Counted from the stretch's first letter, positions 54,371 to 62,687 are shown. The stretch is 64,000 bases of DNA from JBIOHP01 sp044449065 (GCA_044449065.1 JBIOHP010000006.1:136734-200733), one strand, 5' to 3'. Translations and numbers: made by a program. Notes: generated by a model from the sequence alone, not told the origin.

Positions 54371-56170
54371 TCACTTCTTCTCCTCCGCTTTCCATTTCGT
54401 ACCAAGCCAGCTTTCATAGATTGATTTTTGCAAGTCGGTGGGGGATTTTGTCTGTGTTACAACATAATTCGATTTGGGAGCAGTCCCCAGTTTTATCGTG
54501 AACGTGCGAAGCTGATCGTTCTGAAAGGCGGTGAGCTGCACCGTATCGCCCGGCTTCATCTCGCCGATCCGGTCGCCAAGCGTTGACGAGCGGACGCGGA
54601 AACCGTTCAGCGCGAGAATCTCATCACCGATATCCAATCCTGAATAGTACGCAGGCGAACCGGCGGTGATGCGCGTAATCCGGAGCCCGTTGCTCCCATC
54701 GGATGTGCCGATCCCAAGCCACGCTTTCGGGACGCTGTCTTTCACGGTTACGTCCAATCCCGCGTACGAGCATGCCTTTTCCCACTCGAACGGTTTTGTG
54801 CCGTACACAAAATCGCGGAAGAACGGCTTGCAATCGAACCCCGCTGTTTCCGTAACAACCCGCTGGAAATCGGCAAGGGTGTAGCCCGGACCGGAAAGCG
54901 GAAAACGTTTCATCATCTCCCGCATCACATCGTCGAGCGAAACTTTATTCCCGGATTGCTGCCTGATCTCCAGATCGAGCAAACCGCTGAGCATGGCGCC
55001 GCGCTCATAATAATCCGCTTCCGAATTATACGCTTGCTGCGTGCCTTTCCAATATTTTATCCAGGCATCGTAGCTCGCTTCCGCGAGTGATTGAACTTTA
55101 TTGCCGGGCCTGCTCCGTTCATTGCCGATCGCTGCGGCGAGATGATCAAGGTACGCAGCGGGAGTTTCGAAGCCCGCGCGGACAAGAATCAATTCGTCGA
55201 AATAGGAGGTCGTCCCCTCCGCCACCCAGAGCTCTTCGGAATAATTCTCCTTCGTGTAATCATACGGGTGAATTCCTTTCGGACGGAGCTGTTTCACGTT
55301 CCATGTATGGAAAAATTCATGCGAGATGAGGCCGAGGAACCCCCTGTACGATTCCGGGTTCTTAAAAACGAAGGGTGAAGTTCCGATCGCTGCAGAGTTG
55401 ATGTGTTCCGTTCCGCCGCCGGAGGTTGGCGTGCATTCCAGCAAAAACACGTACCGTTTATACGGGAAGAATCCCCAAAAATCCTTCTCCGCCTTCACGA
55501 TTTTGGAAATATCGCGGATAAGCGTATCGGCAGTCCAGTTTCCTTCGCCAAAAATGCTCAGCACGTGCGGCACGCCGTCCACATCGAAGGAAAAATCTTT
55601 CTGGTTGCCAATTTCCAGGGGGCAATCGATCAGATAATCGTAATCGGGCGCGGTGAAAATATTTTTCTCTTTTAATTCAAGCCCCGTTGTGACATGCCAA
55701 TCATTGTACGGAACGACTTCAAGCGTAATGGGAAATTTCCGGAATTTTTCAACGTACATGAACACGGCAGCGCCGTCCACAAATCCGTGGAGATCGTTCA
55801 ACCCGCGGGTGCGCTGGTTGAATTCGTTCGCATACACCTTGTACCGCACCTCGATGGAGGTTGCACCTTTCGTTGTGATACGCCAGGTGGTTTTATCCGC
55901 TTTTTCCCACAGAAGAGATTTCCCTCCCCCAAAAGCGGAAAACTCCTGCACGCCGCCCGCAAAATCGAGCACCAGATACCTGCCGGGACGCCACACCGGA
56001 AGAATCACATCGAGCGATTGTTCATGAGAAAAGTTTGAGATCTCCATGCGGACTTCATACAGATGTGTTTGAGGTTCCGGCATGCCGAGCGTGTATCGTA
56101 TGACCGGTTGTTGAGCCATCGTCATTGTTATCGCAAATAGTATGGTGAGGTTGATGAGGAAAAATTTCAT
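54371..56170 (-). CDS. M61-family metallopeptidase with PDZ domain
   Basis: A 599-residue exported peptidase of the glycyl-aminopeptidase type. It has a signal peptide (FFLINLTILFAITMTMA), an N-terminal beta domain (about 20-190) and a catalytic domain with HEFFHTWNVKQLRPKG and the downstream zinc-binding Glu in SEELWVAEGTTSYFDELIL. A C-terminal PDZ domain (about 480-590) includes ITAGSPAYYSGLDIGDEILALNG. It trims N-terminal residues of peptides in the periplasm or outside. It stands alone between two repeat-rich gaps. Confidence 0.95.
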   Translation of the reverse strand: MKFFLINLTILFAITMTMAQQPVIRYTLGMPEPQTHLYEVRMEISNFSHEQSLDVILPVWRPGRYLVLDFAGGVQEFSAFGGGKSLLWEKADKTTWRITTKGATSIEVRYKVYANEFNQRTRGLNDLHGFVDGAAVFMYVEKFRKFPITLEVVPYNDWHVTTGLELKEKNIFTAPDYDYLIDCPLEIGNQKDFSFDVDGVPHVLSIFGEGNWTADTLIRDISKIVKAEKDFWGFFPYKRYVFLLECTPTSGGGTEHINSAAIGTSPFVFKNPESYRGFLGLISHEFFHTWNVKQLRPKGIHPYDYTKENYSEELWVAEGTTSYFDELILVRAGFETPAAYLDHLAAAIGNERSRPGNKVQSLAEASYDAWIKYWKGTQQAYNSEADYYERGAMLSGLLDLEIRQQSGNKVSLDDVMREMMKRFPLSGPGYTLADFQRVVTETAGFDCKPFFRDFVYGTKPFEWEKACSYAGLDVTVKDSVPKAWLGIGTSDGSNGLRITRITAGSPAYYSGLDIGDEILALNGFRVRSSTLGDRIGEMKPGDTVQLTAFQNDQLRTFTIKLGTAPKSNYVVTQTKSPTDLQKSIYESWLGTKWKAEEKK

Positions 56171-56257
56171 TCTATATTCAACTGAAATAACTGTGAAAGA
56201 GTTCTGTGGGTTATTGAAAAGTGGTTCAACATACCGACCACCCCTCCCTTCGGGCTT

Positions 56258-56394
56258 GGGGCTGTCTAAAAAGTATCATCTTCGCTTCACTGAGTCATGC
56301 TGTCCCGAAGCGTCGCGATCAGCATCTATATTTACCACTTATTAGATCCTGAAACAAGTTCAGGATGACTCATTCATTCTTTTTAGACAAGCCC
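56258..56394. repeat. 137-bp inverted-repeat element (GAGTCAT family), copy 2
   Basis: GGGGCTGTCTAAAAAG (56258-56273) pairs with CTTTTTAGACAAGCCC (56379-56394). The inner part (TGAGTCATGCTGTCCCGAAGCG..GATCAGCATC and GATCCTGAAACAAGTTCAGGAT) is the reverse complement of the inner part of 20363-20499. The outer arms differ from copy 1 but are again self-complementary. Confidence 0.8.
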
Positions 56395-56453
56395 ACTTGC
56401 CGGTACGATCAGCACGCTCTGCCCGGATATTTCCCGGAATTATTTTTTCGTCA

Positions 56454-57236
56454 TTACAATAAATAGTGGTCTTTTCTCCGTCCATCCATCAGATCATTAT
56501 ACGGATTAATTTTTTTATTATCCGCTTCCTTCAAATCAATATCGACCACGACGACGCCGGTTTCAGTGTTTTTCATTCGCGCAAGAATTTTTCCTTTCGG
56601 CGATACGATCTCGCTGCTGCCGATATAGGTAAGCTTTTCGCCCCCGCGGTCTTCCGTCCCGATGCGGTTGGAGGTTGCGGCGAAGACCCGGTTTTCCAGG
56701 CAACGCGTCACCATGGCGTCGGGGCAGTGGGGCATCACCAGGTTAGACGGGTGCACGAGAAGCTGCGCGCCCTTCAAGGCGAGGGTTCTCGCTGCCTCAG
56801 GATATATCCAATCGAAGCAAATCATTATCCCGATTTTTCCAATGGGAAGATCAAACACGGGAAAACCCAGATTACCCGGCGCAAAGTAGAGCGTTTCGCG
56901 GTAGAAAAGATGGACTTTGCGATATAATCCGACAAGACCATCGGGACCTGTTAGGATGGCGGAATTGTACAGCCGGTCGGCTTTCTCGGCAATTCCGTAG
57001 GCAATATAACAGTCATGTTCATGGGAATAGGAGGATATTGCCTGATATGTAGCTCCATCAACGGGCTCGGCGAGCGAGGATACTTCCTTCTCATCGATAA
57101 AATTATAGCCGGTATTGAATAATTCGGGCAGCACGAACAGATCGGCCTGTTCTACGGACATCATAGAGATGGCTTCCTTGACGTTGGAATCAACCTTGCC
57201 GAATGCAGGAGACGTTTGAACAATGGCAATACGCAT
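56454..57236 (-). CDS. Carbon-nitrogen hydrolase (nitrilase superfamily)
   Basis: A 260-residue hydrolase with the complete Glu-Lys-Cys triad: Glu in DLFVLPELFNTGY, Lys in GLYRKVHLFYRE and Cys in IGIMICFDWIYPEAARTLALKG. Members hydrolyse amides such as omega-amides, N-carbamoyl amines or deaminated glutathione; the exact substrate is not evident. The start is ATG 57236 (RIAIVQTSPAFGKVDSN), the usual N-terminus of the family. A longer frame from 57287 adds 17 residues without support. It is monocistronic. Confidence 0.92.
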   Translation of the reverse strand: MRIAIVQTSPAFGKVDSNVKEAISMMSVEQADLFVLPELFNTGYNFIDEKEVSSLAEPVDGATYQAISSYSHEHDCYIAYGIAEKADRLYNSAILTGPDGLVGLYRKVHLFYRETLYFAPGNLGFPVFDLPIGKIGIMICFDWIYPEAARTLALKGAQLLVHPSNLVMPHCPDAMVTRCLENRVFAATSNRIGTEDRGGEKLTYIGSSEIVSPKGKILARMKNTETGVVVVDIDLKEADNKKINPYNDLMDGRRKDHYLL

Positions 57237-57689
57237 GATTACTGTAGAACAATAATTTTTATGAAAAAACCGGAGTTGGACGCCCATGCCGGTGGCAAGA
57301 GATCGGCATCACAACCGGGGCGCTAAAATGAAAATATGGCGATAAATGAACCATTTGAAGCATAATTGATATTTTTTGAGCGAGAACCAAATAAATAATT
57401 ACGATTTTTTAATGACAATCTTGGATATGAAAGATAAATTACTTATCTTATAAGCGCAAATAACAGTACACCGTTTTTATCCCGAATGGGATGGCATAAT
57501 CTTCAGGGGTTGTGTCGCGCTTTTAAGATGAGCTGATGTACCGCAGGAATCCTTCCATGTCCGCTTCGCGCGGGCAAGGGTGAGTGTCGCCAGCAATCCG
57601 TAGTTTAAGAGCACAAGATAGTCGGCGTACACCTGTCCCGTTCCCAGCGAGCGGGATTACACCAAAAATACAATGAAAGGATTCGTTCC
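57237..57689. other. Intergenic region and probable long leader of the cold-shock gene
   Basis: About 450 bases between the divergent hydrolase and cold-shock genes. The stretch 57475-57660 is GC-richer than its surroundings, with small pairable segments such as TCCCGTTCCC..GAGCGGGA near 57638-57655. It could be the structured 5' leader typical of cold-shock mRNAs. On the minus strand a stop-free run of about 55 codons (57482-57645, including YADYLVLLNYGLLATLTLAR) could instead be a gene remnant. I see no standard RNA family. Confidence 0.4.
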
Positions 57690-57890
57690 ATGGAAAAGGG
57701 AACAGTCAAGTGGTTTAATGGAGCTAAAGGTTTTGGCTTCATTTCGAGAAAAGACGGAGAAGATGTCTTCGTACATTTCAAAGCAATTGTCGGCGATGGA
57801 TATAAAAATCTGAACGAAGGCGATAGCGTTGAATTCGAGATAGAGCGCGGACCGAAAGGTCTTCAAGCCACAAACGTTTCTAAGGTCTAA
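57690..57890 (+). CDS. cspA: Cold-shock domain protein (CspA family)
   Basis: A 66-residue OB-fold RNA/DNA chaperone with RNP1 (KGFGFISRKDG) and RNP2 (DVFVHF) motifs and the opening MEKGTVKWFNGAKGFG. It melts RNA secondary structure during cold stress or growth resumption. An AAAGGA ribosome-binding site lies before the ATG. A strong terminator follows 24 bases after the stop, so it is a single-gene transcript, possibly with a long leader. Confidence 0.96.
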   Translation: MEKGTVKWFNGAKGFGFISRKDGEDVFVHFKAIVGDGYKNLNEGDSVEFEIERGPKGLQATNVSKV

Positions 57891-57914
57891 CGATCTTTAG
57901 ATACCGTTAGTACG

Positions 57915-57957
57915 ACTCCGCATCGATCTGTTAGAGAACGATGCGGAGTTTCTATTT
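57915..57957 (+). terminator. Rho-independent terminator after the cold-shock gene
   Basis: ACTCCGCATCG (57915-57925) pairs with CGATGCGGAGT (57939-57949), followed by TTCTATTTG. The hairpin may also serve the convergent gene at 57972-58166. Confidence 0.85.
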
Positions 57958-57971
57958 GTATAAAGTCCTTT

Positions 57972-58166
57972 TTACGCTTGCTTCTTGTGCTTGGGGTAGC
58001 AATCTCTGCAATACACCGGTCTGTTTTCTGCGGGTTTGAACGGCACTTCACATTCTTTTCCGCAATCTGAGCACATTGCCTTGAACATTTCCCTTGGACC
58101 AAAATTTCTTCGTGGTCCTCTGTTTCCGGATCTGCCGCCGCCGCCGCTATTCTGATCTTGCATCAT
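57972..58166 (-). CDS. CxxC-CxxC zinc-binding small protein
   Basis: A 64-residue protein: a Gly/Arg/Asn-rich tail (residues 1-25) followed by a zinc-ribbon-like domain, MCSDCGKECEVPFKPAENRPVYCRDCYPKHKK. The four cysteines (CxxC...CxxC) match the CxxCxxCC/tbcl-type zinc-binding domain common in candidate phyla and FCB bacteria. The role is unknown; the basic RGG-like tail suggests nucleic-acid contact (inference). AGGAAGGAA precedes the first of two adjacent ATGs. It is convergent with the cold-shock gene. Confidence 0.85.
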   Translation of the reverse strand: MMQDQNSGGGGRSGNRGPRRNFGPREMFKAMCSDCGKECEVPFKPAENRPVYCRDCYPKHKKQA

Positions 58167-58468
58167 TTGATAAAATTCCTTCCTGATAAATTAGATATTA
58201 TAATTGGATGTGGGATTGATTGGAGATTATATTGATATGTTGACTATGCTAACGTTATTTTTCTAATTGTAGACCCATTCTTGAGGGAATGCTCTCTGCA
58301 ATAATGTAAACTAATTTTTATAAGAAATCAATTTTTTGTGGGTGTATCTTGTTTAATTTTTAACACCGCCTGCCATATCTTAGTTCTCCCTCTGCCGTAA
58401 GTTCAATATTCTTACAGTCTTACGGGCATTATAAACAGCTTTTCTTCTCTTTTCCAGCGTAAAAAAAC

Positions 58469-58521
58469 ACGACATATTTATCGTTTTACCTATTGACAAA
58501 ACGACAAAAATGTCGTATCAT
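58469..58521 (+). promoter_or_regulatory. Strong promoter with two LexA-like palindromes
   Basis: TTGACA (58493-58498), a spacer of exactly 17 bases and TATCAT (58516-58521) form a near-consensus promoter. The spacer holds a perfect palindrome ACGACA-AAAA-TGTCGT (58501-58516). A second, one-mismatch site ACGACA-TATT-TATCGT lies at 58469-58484, 32 bp upstream and thus about three helical turns away. Binding would block RNA polymerase, so a repressor such as LexA is likely (inference). The rest of the gap from 58167 shows nothing else. Confidence 0.75.
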
Positions 58522-58526
58522 TAAGT

Positions 58527-59183
58527 ATGCAATCGACGAATACACTTGAACTTCAACGACCGGCCGGCTGGGAAATCGTCCGCGACAACATCCGGCGGCA
58601 GCCCGCAGCGCTTTCTTTGTTGTGCGGCAACTCCGGCGTCTTCACGCTCAGTCTCGCGCTTGCAGCGGCGACGCATGAACCGTTTGCCGTGATCGATGGC
58701 GCGATGCGGTTCAACAGCTACACGCTCTCGCGGATCGCTTCTTCCCTTGGCGTCACGCCAAAAACATTGCTGCAGCGGACTCACGTGACGCGTTCGTTCA
58801 CCGCCTACCAGACCGAAGCCGCGCTGACGATAAAGCTCACGCGCTTCGCGCAAACATCGCCGTGCCGCCTCGCCGTCATCCTGGGATTGCTCGATACGTA
58901 CTACGATGAACAGGTGAAGCTTGCCGAATGCCGGCAAAGTCTGTGCCGCGTCTTCCGCACGCTGCGGATGCTGACGCGGCAGAATGTCCATATTGTTGTC
59001 GCGGATGTGGAAGTGACCGGCGCGCCGGCGGGAAAAGATACGCTCTTCGGGATGCTCCGCAGCGCCGCCGATACCGTGATCATCCTGGAACAAACGCAGA
59101 ACGGGTTACGCTTCAACACATGCCGGGAACGCCGGAGAACAACGCTATGGGACGAAACAACGACACCTTCACCCTTGTCATAG
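58527..59183 (+). CDS. Degenerate RecA/RadA-like protein heading a damage-response-like cassette
   Basis: A 218-residue protein with a RecA/Rad51-core-like pattern: a degenerate P-loop region LCGNSGVFTLSLALA near residue 32, a hydrophobic strand LAVILGLLDTYYDE (about 113-126) where Walker B lies, then CRVFRTLRMLTRQNVHIVVADVEV and LRSAADTVIILEQTQNGLRF. The invariant Walker lysine seems absent, so ATP use is doubtful. In size and degeneracy it recalls ImuA. The ATG is only six bases beyond the -10 element, so the mRNA would be leaderless unless the start is elsewhere. Homology to the copy at 63003-63358 ends at RFNT (59120); the last 20 residues overlap the next gene. Function by context is DNA-damage tolerance (inference). 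Confidence 0.75.
   Translation: MQSTNTLELQRPAGWEIVRDNIRRQPAALSLLCGNSGVFTLSLALAAATHEPFAVIDGAMRFNSYTLSRIASSLGVTPKTLLQRTHVTRSFTAYQTEAALTIKLTRFAQTSPCRLAVILGLLDTYYDEQVKLAECRQSLCRVFRTLRMLTRQNVHIVVADVEVTGAPAGKDTLFGMLRSAADTVIILEQTQNGLRFNTCRERRRTTLWDETTTPSPLS
58765..59120 (+). repeat. 356-bp segment duplicated at 63003-63358
   Basis: The two segments are of equal length without gaps and differ at only about ten positions. Most differences are synonymous in the RecA-like frame (Gln to Arg and Ile to Val are the exceptions). Similarity stops abruptly at both ends. Confidence 0.9.
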
Positions 59184-59455
59184 AAAACAACAAAAGCGCG
59201 TGGAGCAAATTCCGCAGGGCGCTGCGGAAGGAAGACCAGCTATTGTTTGATGAGATGTGGCGCGCGCCGAAAGTGCATCTTGCCGCCGGCGCCTTCATCG
59301 CGGACGAAGAGCCGCTCGATACCATCATGATGAGCATGCTCCTTGAGCAATATAAACAGATCGGGAAACTTGAGCGGGCTCTCTTTATGCTGCAGGAAGC
59401 CCATCACGATCCTCTCCTCGGAGAGCCGGCAAACGAACTGTTGCTGCCGCCGTGA
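59147..59455 (+). CDS. Small conserved-type protein of the RecA-like/PolB cassette
   Basis: A 102-residue mostly helical protein (MGRNNDTFTLVIENNKSAWSK...) with a SKFRRALRKEDQLLFDEMW core, an alanine-rich middle and IMMSMLLEQYKQIGKLERAL. I associate this pattern loosely with small uncharacterised proteins found near DNA repair genes in other phyla, but cannot name the family. GGAG lies nine bases before the ATG. Its start overlaps the end of the RecA-like gene by 37 bases, so the two are expressed together. It ends 64 bases before the convergent SRAP gene. Confidence 0.7.
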   Translation: MGRNNDTFTLVIENNKSAWSKFRRALRKEDQLLFDEMWRAPKVHLAAGAFIADEEPLDTIMMSMLLEQYKQIGKLERALFMLQEAHHDPLLGEPANELLLPP

Positions 59456-59519
59456 TTATTAGTCGAAGCGTGAATGTAATTCATTTGAGGCGGAGTATCG
59501 CGCTCCGCGTCGAACAATA

Positions 59520-60248
59520 TCAGGAAGAAGGAGATGCCGCCGGTTCAATGCACCGCGGATCGTTGTAGCGGTTGTTGTTGACGATATCCGATACGACGTA
59601 CGCGGTAAGCCCGGCGGAATAAGGAATAAGGAGTTCTTCAAGATGCGAATATTTTTTTTCAGCGGAATCGAGCCACCGCTCCACGCCGTCATTGCCAAGA
59701 ATAACCGGCATACGATTGTGAATTTCTTTCATGACACGGTTGGGGCTTGTGGTGATGATTGCGGCGGTCGCAACAGGTTTTTCCTTTATCTCCGCCGTCC
59801 GCCACAACCCGGCAAGCGGAAGAAATCCCCGCTCTTTGCCGATTATGTAGTAGGGAGTTTTCCGGACGCCCTTCGGCAATTTTTCTCCGCGCGGAAGATC
59901 ACGGAATTCTGTCGGCTTCTGCCACTCATAAAACCCGTCGGCGACGAAGATGCAGCGGTTGCCGGACAAACGGTCGCGGAAAAATTTGTTCTTCGCTATC
60001 GTATCATCGCGGATATTGATTTGCTGCATGATTTTCCCTTCCTCCTTTCCGCCCCAGGGAGGAACGAATCCCCACAACATATTCAGGAGATACCGCCTTC
60101 CCTCTTTGGCAACGACGACGGGAACAAGCTGCCCCGGCGCGACATTATACGAGGGTTGGTATCCCTCAAAACCGGGAGCAAGCTCGGCTTTGAACCGCTC
60201 AATGATGAATTCGACTTTATCAACAGTATGGGTAAAGCGTCCGCACAT
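59520..60248 (-). CDS. SOS-response-associated peptidase (SRAP, YedK/HMCES-like)
   Basis: A 242-residue SRAP protein that protects abasic sites in single-stranded DNA by forming a thiazolidine crosslink through Cys2. All key parts are present: MCGRFTH at the start, Asn in GYQPSYNVAPGQ, Glu in VADGFYEWQ and His in IHNRMPVIL. The start is set at 60248 so that Cys2 follows Met; a longer frame to 60497 would overlap the polymerase gene and lose this. It faces the RecA-like operon and is divergent from polB, with 93 bases between. SRAP genes often sit with SOS and translesion genes, matching this context. Confidence 0.95.
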   Translation of the reverse strand: MCGRFTHTVDKVEFIIERFKAELAPGFEGYQPSYNVAPGQLVPVVVAKEGRRYLLNMLWGFVPPWGGKEEGKIMQQINIRDDTIAKNKFFRDRLSGNRCIFVADGFYEWQKPTEFRDLPRGEKLPKGVRKTPYYIIGKERGFLPLAGLWRTAEIKEKPVATAAIITTSPNRVMKEIHNRMPVILGNDGVERWLDSAEKKYSHLEELLIPYSAGLTAYVVSDIVNNNRYNDPRCIEPAASPSS

Positions 60249-60341
60249 GATGCTATAATACTGAATTAAATGTGAAAAATAAAATGCTCTGGAATGACAA
60301 CTTGCGTGTTTTTCAATGAGCTTCAATAACAAATATATTTC

Positions 60342-62687
60342 ATGATTCTCAACGGCTGGTTTTTTGATGTATACCCCGCGCGAAACGGGATGACGGTTTG
60401 GCTCCTCGATGAGCAGGGGAACATGCACGCCTGCTTCGATCCATTCCATCCTGTCTTCTATCTCTATTTTACGGATAACGCGAAAAGCGAGAGACAAAAA
60501 ACCGAGCGGTTGCTGCGCAATCTCAAACTCCCTGTCGTGACGGGAAGTGAACGCAAATTAGAGCTTTTCAGCGGAGTGGATGTTGAGGTGATGAGCGTCA
60601 CCGTGCATGATCCGCTCGCCTTCAACGCGTGCGTGCGGTCGCTGCAAAAATTTCTTCCACACTATGTGTTTTATAACAGCAACATCCCGCTGGCGCAAAT
60701 GTATCTCTACGACCGGCAGGTCTTTCCGCTTGCGCGGTGCAAATTTATCGTCGGCAACCCAACAGGGGATTCACCACAACCGCTCCTCGAACGGATAATC
60801 CTTGAAGATTCCCACGACAGCGTCAATTACGATGTGCCCGACCTGCGCGTGATGGTGATGCGGAACGGCACCGAACGCTACGCCGCGAAATTCACCCGAT
60901 CCCTTATGCTTGAGCTGAGCTACGAGGGCAAAACGTACACTATCGAGCAGGATAATCCGGCGGATGTTCTTCAAACGTTCAACAATCATCTGCGCTGCTG
61001 CGATCCTCACGCCATCATCACTTCCTGGGGCGACGCCACTCTGCTTCCCACACTCATCGGCGCCTCGAAACGCTGCGGCATACCGCTTTTCCTCAACCGC
61101 GATCTGTCGCAGAATTATTTCACAACCAAAGAACGCCAGTATTGGACGTACGGCCAGATCATTCACCGTGACGCCGCGCTGATGCTCGCGGGCAGATGGC
61201 ACATGGATTCCGAGAACAGCTTCATCATGGGCGAATCGGATATTGAAGGAGTGATCGAACTTGCGCGCCTGAGCCAGCTTCCCATGCAAAAACAATCGCG
61301 CGCCGCAATCGGCACCGGCTTGGCAAGCATGCAGATGAGCTACGCGTACCGCAACAATATCCTCATCCCCGCGGAAAAAAAAGAGGGGGAAGATTTCAAA
61401 ACCGCCGATGAGCTGCTGCTCAGCGACCGCGGCGGGCTGGTCTTTATGCCCGATCCCGGCTACCATGAGAGCGTCGCCGAACTTGATTTTGCCAGCATGT
61501 ACCCCAGCTTAATGGAGATGCATAATATCAGTCCCGAAACGATCAACTGCTCCTGCTGCCATAACGAAGTAGTGCCGGAACTTGGTTACAGCATTTGCGA
61601 AAAACGCCGCGGCATCGTCCCCGCCACGCTCAAACCGGTGCTGGTGAAACGCGCTTATTACAAGAAGCGGAAAAAGGAAGCGAAGACCCAAAAGGAATAT
61701 CAGAAATACGACCGGATGCAGAACGCGTTGAAATGGATGCTGGTTACCTGCTTCGGATATTTGGGATACAAGAACGCCCGGTTCGGCAGGATCGAAGCGC
61801 ACGAAGCGGTGAACGCATTTTCGCGCGAGGCGCTGCTGACCGCGAAAGAAGTTGCCGAAGGAGAGGGCTATCATCTCATCCACGCCATTATCGATTGCAT
61901 CTGGTTGAAGAAAGAAAGAGCGACGCAGGAAGATTACCTGAAACTCTGCGCCCGCATCAAAGATGTGGTGGGCGTGGATATTTCGCTGGAGGGGATTTAC
62001 AACTGGATTCTCTTCCCGTCGTCTAAAACCGATCCCGGCATACCGACCTCGGGTAAATATGTCGGCTGGTACGACCACGGCGAGATGAAAGTGCGCGGCA
62101 TAGAGGCGCGCCGCAAAGATACTCCCTACTATATCAAGCGAATGCAGAAGCATCTCCTGGAAATACTTGCCGATTGCAATAATGTGCGCGAGGTGAAAGC
62201 GCTTACCCCGAAGCTTCTGAGCGAAGCGGCATTTTATCTGGATGAACTGCGCAGCGGGCGCGTCAACCCGAAAGAATTAGTGCTGCGCAGAAGAGTGCAG
62301 AAAGAAGTGGACGCCTACGCGAGCAATACCGTGAACGCGCTGGTGGTGCGCGAGTTGAAGCATTTCGGCATAACAGTTCGCGCGGGAGAAACAATCGAGT
62401 TTATCATCATCGATCAATCCGGCAAACGCGACGCCCAGAAAGCGAAGAGCATGCTCACCTACGATCTCGCCGATGGGTACGACATCGGGAAATACACCGA
62501 GCTATTGTTAAAAGCGATTGAAACGCTTCTCTCGCCGTTCGGATATGATTTGAAGACGCTGGAACAATATTATGGGATTGCCAATAAAAAGCGGCGTGTT
62601 GCCAAACCGTCCAGCAGATGCTGTTTGATTTCGACAATGCCCCGCTTCACTCGCCTCTCCCGATATCACAAACGGTTGGCGGAATAA
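60342..62687 (+). CDS. Family-B DNA polymerase with altered motif C and lost exonuclease residues
   Basis: A 781-residue polymerase. The N-terminal and exonuclease-like regions (about 1-330) keep the fold, but the Exo I strand reads LRVMVMRNG (no Asp-x-Glu) and the Exo II region reads IITSWGDATLLPTL. Motif A is LDFASMYPSLM (Asp382), motif B QNALKWMLVTCFGYLGYKN (Lys464) and motif C HAIIDCIW (Asp518), where the second Asp of DTD is replaced. This combination resembles the archaeal PolB2/Dpo2 group, linked to damage tolerance, more than bacterial Pol II. The last ~25 residues are read out of frame into foreign sequence, so the native C-terminus was probably near YGIANKKRR. It belongs to a cassette with SRAP and the RecA-like gene. 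Confidence 0.88.
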   Translation: MILNGWFFDVYPARNGMTVWLLDEQGNMHACFDPFHPVFYLYFTDNAKSERQKTERLLRNLKLPVVTGSERKLELFSGVDVEVMSVTVHDPLAFNACVRSLQKFLPHYVFYNSNIPLAQMYLYDRQVFPLARCKFIVGNPTGDSPQPLLERIILEDSHDSVNYDVPDLRVMVMRNGTERYAAKFTRSLMLELSYEGKTYTIEQDNPADVLQTFNNHLRCCDPHAIITSWGDATLLPTLIGASKRCGIPLFLNRDLSQNYFTTKERQYWTYGQIIHRDAALMLAGRWHMDSENSFIMGESDIEGVIELARLSQLPMQKQSRAAIGTGLASMQMSYAYRNNILIPAEKKEGEDFKTADELLLSDRGGLVFMPDPGYHESVAELDFASMYPSLMEMHNISPETINCSCCHNEVVPELGYSICEKRRGIVPATLKPVLVKRAYYKKRKKEAKTQKEYQKYDRMQNALKWMLVTCFGYLGYKNARFGRIEAHEAVNAFSREALLTAKEVAEGEGYHLIHAIIDCIWLKKERATQEDYLKLCARIKDVVGVDISLEGIYNWILFPSSKTDPGIPTSGKYVGWYDHGEMKVRGIEARRKDTPYYIKRMQKHLLEILADCNNVREVKALTPKLLSEAAFYLDELRSGRVNPKELVLRRRVQKEVDAYASNTVNALVVRELKHFGITVRAGETIEFIIIDQSGKRDAQKAKSMLTYDLADGYDIGKYTELLLKAIETLLSPFGYDLKTLEQYYGIANKKRRVAKPSSRCCLISTMPRFTRLSRYHKRLAE

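Noticed and set aside
54196..54501. 101-codon plus-strand frame near the M61 gene end
   Set aside because: It runs antisense into the M61 peptidase and shows no independent signals.
58928..59146. Upstream extension of the 102-residue protein inside the RecA-like gene
   Set aside because: The extension is an out-of-frame reading of the RecA-like gene; ATG 59147 has a GGAG site.
60249..60497. Upstream extension of the SRAP frame
   Set aside because: It would overlap the polymerase start and displace the catalytic Cys from position 2.
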